This document shows, in pieces, positions 5,493 through 8,971 of a stretch of DNA of 8,971 nucleotides. Position 1 is the stretch's first letter; each line of letters opens with the position of its first letter. The notes beneath the pieces are model-generated. The model ran no database searches. It was not told where the DNA came from and worked only from the letters and a program-made list of their open reading frames with translations. A program made the translations under genes and the position numbers. This DNA is from Synergistaceae bacterium. GTDB taxonomy: Bacteria > Synergistota > Synergistia > Synergistales > Aminobacteriaceae. Location: the NCBI GenBank assembly GCA_031273365.1, contig JAISSA010000213.1:1-8971 (forward strand). Direction: 5' to 3'.

Positions 5493-6413
5493 TTATTTCC
5501 CGGCAAAGGTTTTTTCATAAAAGTCTTTCGCCACGTCTTCGTACTCCTCGTGCCGCAGGACGACGTCGGCGCTGAGGCCAATAACGGTTTTTGTCTGCAA
5601 TTGCGACGTAATCCTGTTGACAATACCTTCTATTTCAGGATATTGAGTCAATTTGTCCTGTCGGATGATCGGGGCCAGATAATAAGGCGGCCAAATCTGC
5701 CGACTGTCCGTCAGCGTCACCAGGTTCGGGTTTTCCAGCTGAGGATCCGTGGTGTATCCCATCGTGAGGTCGCCCTGCCCCGCCAGCAGAATCGAATATT
5801 TCAGCCCTGAGTCGTAAATTTTGCGATCTTTGAACTCGAATGCGCCATATCCCTTTTCCATCGCGGGCAGGTGGTCGGCCCTCTCCCGCCAGTTGGAACC
5901 GCCCTGAACGGCGCGCAGCTGCTTCGCGTGTTTTTGCGCATCGGCGATGTCGACGAGCCCCAGTTTGTCCGCGGCGCTTCTGGCGACGACGAGGCAATAG
6001 GTGTTGTTGATGGTGGAAGGCTGCAACCAGACGATGTCGAGTTTTTCTTTGTATTGTTCTTTTACGACCCGGTAGGCTTCGTCCGGATCGTAAATGGGGG
6101 TGATTTTCAGCACGTTGGTGATGCCGGTGTTCGTGTATTCCGGGTAGAGGTCGATGTCGCCCTTTTCGATGGCGGCATAAAGAACGGCGTTGTCCAGATT
6201 CGTGACGAATTCAACCGTGAAGCCGTTTTCTTCGAGGGCGTACTGGTACAGCTTCGCGATGATATTGTTTTCGGCAAACCCTTTCGAGCCGACGGTAATC
6301 TTTTTGGCGCTTCCATCCGCGGCGCCGGCGGTGTTCACGAAAACGGCAAACAGCAAAACGGCCGCCACGGCAAAAATGTGTCCTGCATGAGCATTTCCAA
6401 AATCCTTTTTCAT
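5493..6413 (-). CDS. Osmoprotectant/quaternary amine-binding protein (OpuCC-type)
   Basis: Periplasmic solute-binding protein of 306 residues that delivers substrates such as glycine betaine, carnitine or choline to the importer. Residues 1-31 form a signal peptide: a few charged residues, a hydrophobic core, and a likely signal peptidase I site near TAGA-ADG. There is no lipobox Cys, unlike Gram-positive OpuCC, which argues for a diderm host. The mature protein starts KKITVGSKGFAENNI and has the family motifs DLYPEYTNTG (88-97) and GYTTDPQL (219-226), which usually line the ligand site or hinge. GGGGAG lies 9 nt before the ATG. The exact substrate cannot be read from sequence. It lies 242 nt after the first permease gene, an unusually large gap for this operon type. 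Confidence 0.95.
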   Translation of the reverse strand: MKKDFGNAHAGHIFAVAAVLLFAVFVNTAGAADGSAKKITVGSKGFAENNIIAKLYQYALEENGFTVEFVTNLDNAVLYAAIEKGDIDLYPEYTNTGITNVLKITPIYDPDEAYRVVKEQYKEKLDIVWLQPSTINNTYCLVVARSAADKLGLVDIADAQKHAKQLRAVQGGSNWRERADHLPAMEKGYGAFEFKDRKIYDSGLKYSILLAGQGDLTMGYTTDPQLENPNLVTLTDSRQIWPPYYLAPIIRQDKLTQYPEIEGIVNRITSQLQTKTVIGLSADVVLRHEEYEDVAKDFYEKTFAGK

Positions 6414-6655
6414 AACGTCAATCTCCCCGGTTCCTGGTCGGTTTTCAAAAATTTGTATGGCGTCAGTGAACTGCGCGTAAATAGAGCCTCATCGAATGTA
6501 AATCCCTCCGCTTCTGTCGCTGCGTTAAAGGCCGCGACATCGCTCGAATAACTGTCGACTGGACGTCTGCATCGAAAATCCACCTCTTCTTTCCTGCGTC
6601 AACTGTGATGCGCTGATGAAGCCGGGCCCGCGTTCTCCTCTATTCGATAATGCCG
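6414..6655 (-). other. 242-nt gap inside the importer operon, with candidate 57-codon ORF
   Basis: This stretch separates the first permease from the binding-protein gene. On the - strand an open frame of 57 codons runs from GTG 6583 to TGA 6410-6412 and overlaps the binding-protein ATG in an ATGA arrangement; AGGAAAGAAG lies just before the GTG. Its product (starting MDFRCRRPVDSYSSD, middle EAEGFTFDEAL) matches nothing I know, has no membrane segment and uses mixed codons, so it may be spurious. A second tiny ORF, ATG 6572 to TAA 6525, has AGAGGTGG 8 nt upstream. Positions 6467-6486 repeat part of the downstream permease gene exactly. A weak TTGACG box near 6602-6597 could give the binding protein its own promoter. 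Confidence 0.3.
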
Positions 6656-7303
6656 CTATTCAACGGGGATTCGGCAAAGCCTTCTCTGCAACAGGCCAAA
6701 CGCCGCGTCTACCGCCAACGAGAGCGACGCGATGGTGAGCCCTCCTGTAACCACGGCAGTCAGGTTCATGAAACTTATTCCGAACATCACGAGTTCTCCA
6801 AGACCGCCCGCTCCGATATACGAGGCGATGGTGGTCGTGGCGATCACGTCGACGGCGCAGGTGCGCACGCCCGTCATGATGAAAGGCGCGGCCAGCGGCA
6901 ATTCCACCTTCCAGAAAATTTCTCCGGGAGACAACCCCATGCCCACTGCGCTTTCCAATATGGCGGCTTCCACCTGCCGCATACCTGTGTAGGAACTGAT
7001 GAGGATGGTGGGAATGGAGTGCACCATCAACGCAAAACAGGCAGGCCAGAATCCGATCCCGATCACGGGAAGAGCGAGCAGCAGCAGGGCCAGACTGGGA
7101 ATGACCTTCAGGATATTGAAAAAATTGATGACGATGGAAGACAACACGGGTTTTTTGGCGCACAATGCGCCCGTCGGCACGCCGATGACTACGCTGGCGA
7201 AGAGAATGGTGACGGAGATGAAGAAATGGGCTCTGACGGCTTCCAGCCAGGTTTCCCGGTGAGAGCCGATGTACTCGAAGATGCCGTAAAAAAACTCATA
7301 CAT
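6656..7303 (-). CDS. Osmoprotectant ABC importer permease (OpuCB-type)
   Basis: Inner-membrane permease of 215 residues from the ATG at 7303. Hydrophobic segments near residues 24-48, 54-82, 86-106, 140-165 and 180-202. The EAA loop that docks on the ATPase is at 117-138 (ESAVGMGLSPGEIFWKVELP). The start at 7303 gives an 8-nt overlap (ATGTATGA) with the ATPase gene and has GAGGGA about 10 nt upstream; an alternative ATG at 7321 would add six residues and a 26-nt overlap. The overlap implies translational coupling, so that ATPase and permease are made together. It is a distant paralogue of the last gene of the operon, and the two should form a heterodimer. Confidence 0.94.
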   Translation of the reverse strand: MYEFFYGIFEYIGSHRETWLEAVRAHFFISVTILFASVVIGVPTGALCAKKPVLSSIVINFFNILKVIPSLALLLLALPVIGIGFWPACFALMVHSIPTILISSYTGMRQVEAAILESAVGMGLSPGEIFWKVELPLAAPFIMTGVRTCAVDVIATTTIASYIGAGGLGELVMFGISFMNLTAVVTGGLTIASLSLAVDAAFGLLQRRLCRIPVE

Positions 7304-8282
7304 AATATTCCATTCCCTCATTTCTCAGAGAGGCGACAGACCGCAAAGCATCCCAGGACACTTCCCCATTCACCCGGCCGCTGTCGTCCGTCACCCCCAA
7401 ATAAGGGGCGCCGGTTTCCATAAACTTTGCCAGCACGTTGCTCAGCGTTTCCGCCTCATTCACGCGGGGAATATTCGGGTTATCGCTGTGGCGGGCAGGC
7501 GACGCGACCGCCCCCACCCGCAGCACCTGCAGCTTTTCCAGCGTATTTTCCGCGGCGACCAGCCTCGACACGAACGCGTTGGCCGGACGAAACAGGATGT
7601 TGTAGGGAGTGTCGTACTGCTGAACCTTGCCGTCATCCATGACGATAACCTTCCCGCCGAGCTTGAGCGCCTCGTGAATATCGTGCGTGACAAACAAAAT
7701 CGTTTTTCCCAGTTTTTTGTGGATCGCCAGTAATTCGTCCTGTAAAATTTTCCGCGTGATGGAATCGATAGCGCCAAAGGGTTCGTCCATGAGCATGATG
7801 CCCGGTTCTGCCGCCATTGCCCGCGCTAAACCCACGCGTTGCTGTTGCCCCCCTGAAAGCTGCGCCGGGTAACGGTTCCGGTAGTATGCCGGATTGAGAT
7901 GCACCAGTTCCAGCAGATAATCGACGCGCTCCTCGATCGTATTTTTGTTCCACTTCAGGCTTTCAGGCACGACGGCAATGTTTTCAGCCACGGTCATATG
8001 CGGAAACAACCCGATTTGCTGGATGACGTAACCTATTTTTTTACGATATTCCTCCACTTTGAGTTCATGGATGTTCTGCCCGTTGAATAAAATTTCTCCC
8101 GCGGTGAGTTCATGGATCCGGTTGACAAGCTTCAAAAGGGTTGTTTTCCCCGAACCGGACGTACCCAAAATCGTTACGAAGCTGCCTCCGTCGATATCCA
8201 GAGTCACCTCGCTTACGGCATTTTGTTTCATTCCGACAAATCTTTTCGTCGCTTTGTTCAGTGCAATCACCACATCAGACAT
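7296..8282 (-). CDS. Osmoprotectant ABC importer ATPase (OpuCA-type)
   Basis: Cytosolic ATPase of 328 residues that drives quaternary-amine uptake. Walker A GTSGSGKTT at 40-48, Q-loop Gln88-Gln89, signature LSGGQQQR at 142-149, Walker B IMLMDE at 162-167 and H-loop His200 are all intact. The part after about residue 250 contains only one CBS-like half (NEAETLSNVLAKFMETGAPYLGVTD...), whereas many OpuCA proteins are about 380 residues with two CBS domains that sense ionic strength. The start at 8282 (MSDVVIALNKATKRF) is chosen because GGGAGG lies 10 nt upstream; an in-frame ATG at 8324 would add 14 poor-looking residues. It is the first gene of the operon. Confidence 0.95.
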   Translation of the reverse strand: MSDVVIALNKATKRFVGMKQNAVSEVTLDIDGGSFVTILGTSGSGKTTLLKLVNRIHELTAGEILFNGQNIHELKVEEYRKKIGYVIQQIGLFPHMTVAENIAVVPESLKWNKNTIEERVDYLLELVHLNPAYYRNRYPAQLSGGQQQRVGLARAMAAEPGIMLMDEPFGAIDSITRKILQDELLAIHKKLGKTILFVTHDIHEALKLGGKVIVMDDGKVQQYDTPYNILFRPANAFVSRLVAAENTLEKLQVLRVGAVASPARHSDNPNIPRVNEAETLSNVLAKFMETGAPYLGVTDDSGRVNGEVSWDALRSVASLRNEGMEYYV

Positions 8283-8326
8283 TCCTGACGAACCTCCCGA
8301 CGGTGTAATCGCTGCGCAGAGCATAA

Positions 8327-8332
8327 TTTATA
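8327..8332 (-). promoter_or_regulatory. Possible -10 element of the importer operon
   Basis: TATAAA on the - strand, 45 nt upstream of the ATPase start, within a short AT-rich stretch. No good -35 lies at 15-18 nt, which would fit a promoter needing an activator. The 15-nt tandem repeats begin about 45 nt further upstream. Confidence 0.35.
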
Positions 8333-8376
8333 AAAACGCTTCGTCTCATGGAACGCAGCCCCTTCAGATCAGAACG

Positions 8377-8417
8377 ACGTAAGAGCCAAACACGTAAGAG
8401 CCAAACACGTAAGAGCC
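8377..8417. repeat. 15-nt tandem repeat, 2.7 copies
   Basis: ACGTAAGAGCCAAAC at 8377-8391 and 8392-8406 is followed by an 11-nt partial copy at 8407-8417, all without mismatch. It lies 95-135 nt upstream of the importer ATPase start, just above its likely promoter. It could be a stack of regulator sites or a slippage product. Confidence 0.85.
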
Positions 8418-8528
8418 GTTACTTTCTCCGAAGGCGAACCGCCGTCCGTGAATTCCGGAGATTTGCGAGCCCTCGATCGCAGGAAAATCCACTCTGTGGC
8501 GAGCCTGCTAATTTTATGGCACACTATT

Positions 8529-8551
8529 CTTATTTATTTAATAAGTATACT
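8529..8551. promoter_or_regulatory. AT-rich dyads, possible operator
   Basis: CTTATT-N5-AATAAG (8529-8545) is a perfect 6-bp dyad and overlaps the 8-nt palindrome AGTATACT (8544-8551), followed at once by GTAC (8552-8555). The density of symmetry suggests a regulator site in the middle of the divergent region. Which protein would bind is unknown. Confidence 0.35.
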
Positions 8552-8576
8552 GTACGATGACTTCGAAATTTTGTCA

Positions 8577-8616
8577 AGGAAAAAAGGAAAAAAGGAAAAT
8601 AGGAAAATAGGAAAAT
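8577..8616. repeat. Octamer tandem repeat, five copies
   Basis: Five head-to-tail units of AGGAAAAW: two AGGAAAAA (8577-8592) then three AGGAAAAT (8593-8616). The + strand is pure purine except for the T of the last units. Such short tandem repeats vary in copy number by slippage; this one lies about 290 nt upstream of the nitroreductase start. Confidence 0.9.
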
Positions 8617-8723
8617 ATGGCGTCATGGCATCCGCAGGTTGGTGTTGAACACATGCCGTCAGCGGCGGTTTGTATTGACGAGCGTCGCGTCCTGACCCGG
8701 CGCGGCGGCGGGTAGATCGATGT

Positions 8724-8752
8724 TTGAATTATGTTCTGCAGCAGGGTATATT
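8724..8752 (+). promoter_or_regulatory. Likely promoter of the nitroreductase gene
   Basis: TTGAAT (8724-8729) and TATATT (8747-8752) are separated by exactly 17 nt and match the sigma70 boxes at 4 and 5 of 6 positions. Transcription would start near 8759, giving a leader of about 146 nt. A perfect TATAAT at 8845-8850 further downstream lacks a good -35. Confidence 0.5.
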
Positions 8753-8810
8753 TTTATAAGAATGAAATTTTTAAGAAAAATATTTCTTTAATGAGGAGGA
8801 GGCTCTAAAC

Positions 8811-8849
8811 TTGAGTATAAATTATAATATTAAATCCGGTGAACTATAA
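8811..8849 (+). CDS. Candidate 12-residue leader ORF upstream of the nitroreductase
   Basis: TTG at 8811 opens a 12-codon frame (MSINYNIKSGEL) ending at TAA 8847-8849. It is preceded, at an ideal 8-nt distance, by GAGGAGGAGG, the strongest Shine-Dalgarno-like sequence in the window. An even shorter ATG frame (MRRRL, 8792-8809 region) overlaps that sequence. Placed 55 nt before the nitroreductase start, it could be a leader peptide controlling downstream translation, or the last trace of a lost gene. There is no independent proof that it is translated. Confidence 0.3.
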   Translation: MSINYNIKSGEL

Positions 8850-8904
8850 TGGGGGAGTCAGAGGGATGCACTGCCCACTGAATTTTGATACAGGGAGGCA
8901 CACA

Positions 8905-8971
8905 ATGAAGGATTTCAAAGAGGCGCTGAAGAGTCGAAGGTCCTGTTACGCTATTGACGGGCGCTCCCCGA
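8905..8971 (+). CDS. Nitroreductase-family protein, N-terminus only
   Basis: Twenty-two codons are visible before the window ends: MKDFKEALKSRRSCYAIDGR. The MKDFxEAxKxRRSxYA start is typical of FMN-dependent nitroreductase-fold enzymes, where RRS contacts the FMN phosphate. These enzymes reduce nitro compounds, quinones or related substrates with NAD(P)H. GGGAGG lies 6 nt before the ATG at 8905. An in-frame ATG at 8866, with GGGGGAG 8 nt upstream, would add 13 residues that do not look like the family. A Cys replaces the more common Ile after RRS. Most of the gene is outside the window, so the subtype is unknown. Confidence 0.75.
   Translation, partial: MKDFKEALKSRRSCYAIDGRSP

Larger units (their letters stand above)
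8283..8904. other. 622-nt divergent intergenic region, repeat-rich and AT-rich
   Basis: No convincing protein gene was found on either strand between the importer ATPase start and the nitroreductase start. The open frames present are composed of repeat-encoded runs and match no family. The region holds, in order, the importer promoter area, a 15-nt tandem repeat, two AT-rich dyads, an octamer tandem repeat, a GTGTT-G-AACAC palindrome at 8642-8652, a GC-rich patch around 8680-8715, and the nitroreductase promoter and leader. Confidence 0.7.

Noticed and set aside
6650..7423. 257-codon open frame on the + strand opposite the first permease gene
   Set aside because: Antisense shadow, His/Gln/Asp-rich low-complexity product; the - strand permease is convincing.
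8283..8340. Riboswitch in the importer leader
   Set aside because: The leader is only about 40 nt from the possible -10 and shows no extended pairing.
8377..8417. CRISPR array or plasmid iterons
   Set aside because: The units are directly adjacent without spacers, only 2.7 copies, and there is no replication or cas gene nearby.
8348..8560. 70-codon open frame on the + strand spanning the 15-nt repeats
   Set aside because: The product is mostly repeat-derived RKSQT units and Arg-rich sequence with no family resemblance and no ribosome site.

Overview
The window looks like ordinary chromosome from a diderm, probably anaerobic bacterium of moderately high GC content. The diderm call rests on a solute-binding protein with a plain signal peptide and no lipobox. 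The anaerobe call rests on a Cys-rich Fe-S protein. The gene styles would fit Synergistota or a similar lineage, but the sequence alone does not settle the taxon. No rRNA, tRNA, transposase, phage gene or CRISPR array was seen.

Left part (1-2673): the C-terminal part of a DUF2207/YciQ-like membrane protein is followed by two nearly identical HxlR-family regulators on the + strand. Between them lies coaD (phosphopantetheine adenylyltransferase) on the - strand. The two regulator genes are direct repeats of about 90% nucleotide identity around an essential gene. The first copy has lost its original C-terminus through a 14-nt deletion and frameshift. The second copy has a promoter region unusually rich in GTAC sites.

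Middle part (2674-4800, - strand): a two-cluster [4Fe-4S] protein with an extra Cys-rich middle domain lies 40 nt upstream of an ADP-ribosylglycohydrolase (DraG-like) gene. An AT-rich promoter-like stretch and a 10-bp leader hairpin precede the pair.

Right part (4798-8282, - strand): a four-gene quaternary-amine/osmoprotectant ABC importer in the order ATPase, permease, binding protein, permease, as in OpuC. ATPase and first permease overlap by 8 nt. A 242-nt gap before the binding-protein gene is unexpected inside such an operon and holds a candidate short ORF and a 20-nt exact copy of a segment of the downstream permease gene.

Right edge (8283-8971): a 622-nt AT-rich, repeat-rich divergent intergenic region carries a 15-nt tandem repeat, a 5x octamer repeat, dyads, a good sigma70-type promoter and a candidate 12-codon leader ORF. 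It ends in the start of a nitroreductase-family gene cut by the window edge. I see no clearly new multi-gene system. The best leads are the duplicated and decaying regulators around coaD, the leader ORF before the nitroreductase, and the Fe-S protein/ADP-ribosylglycohydrolase pair.
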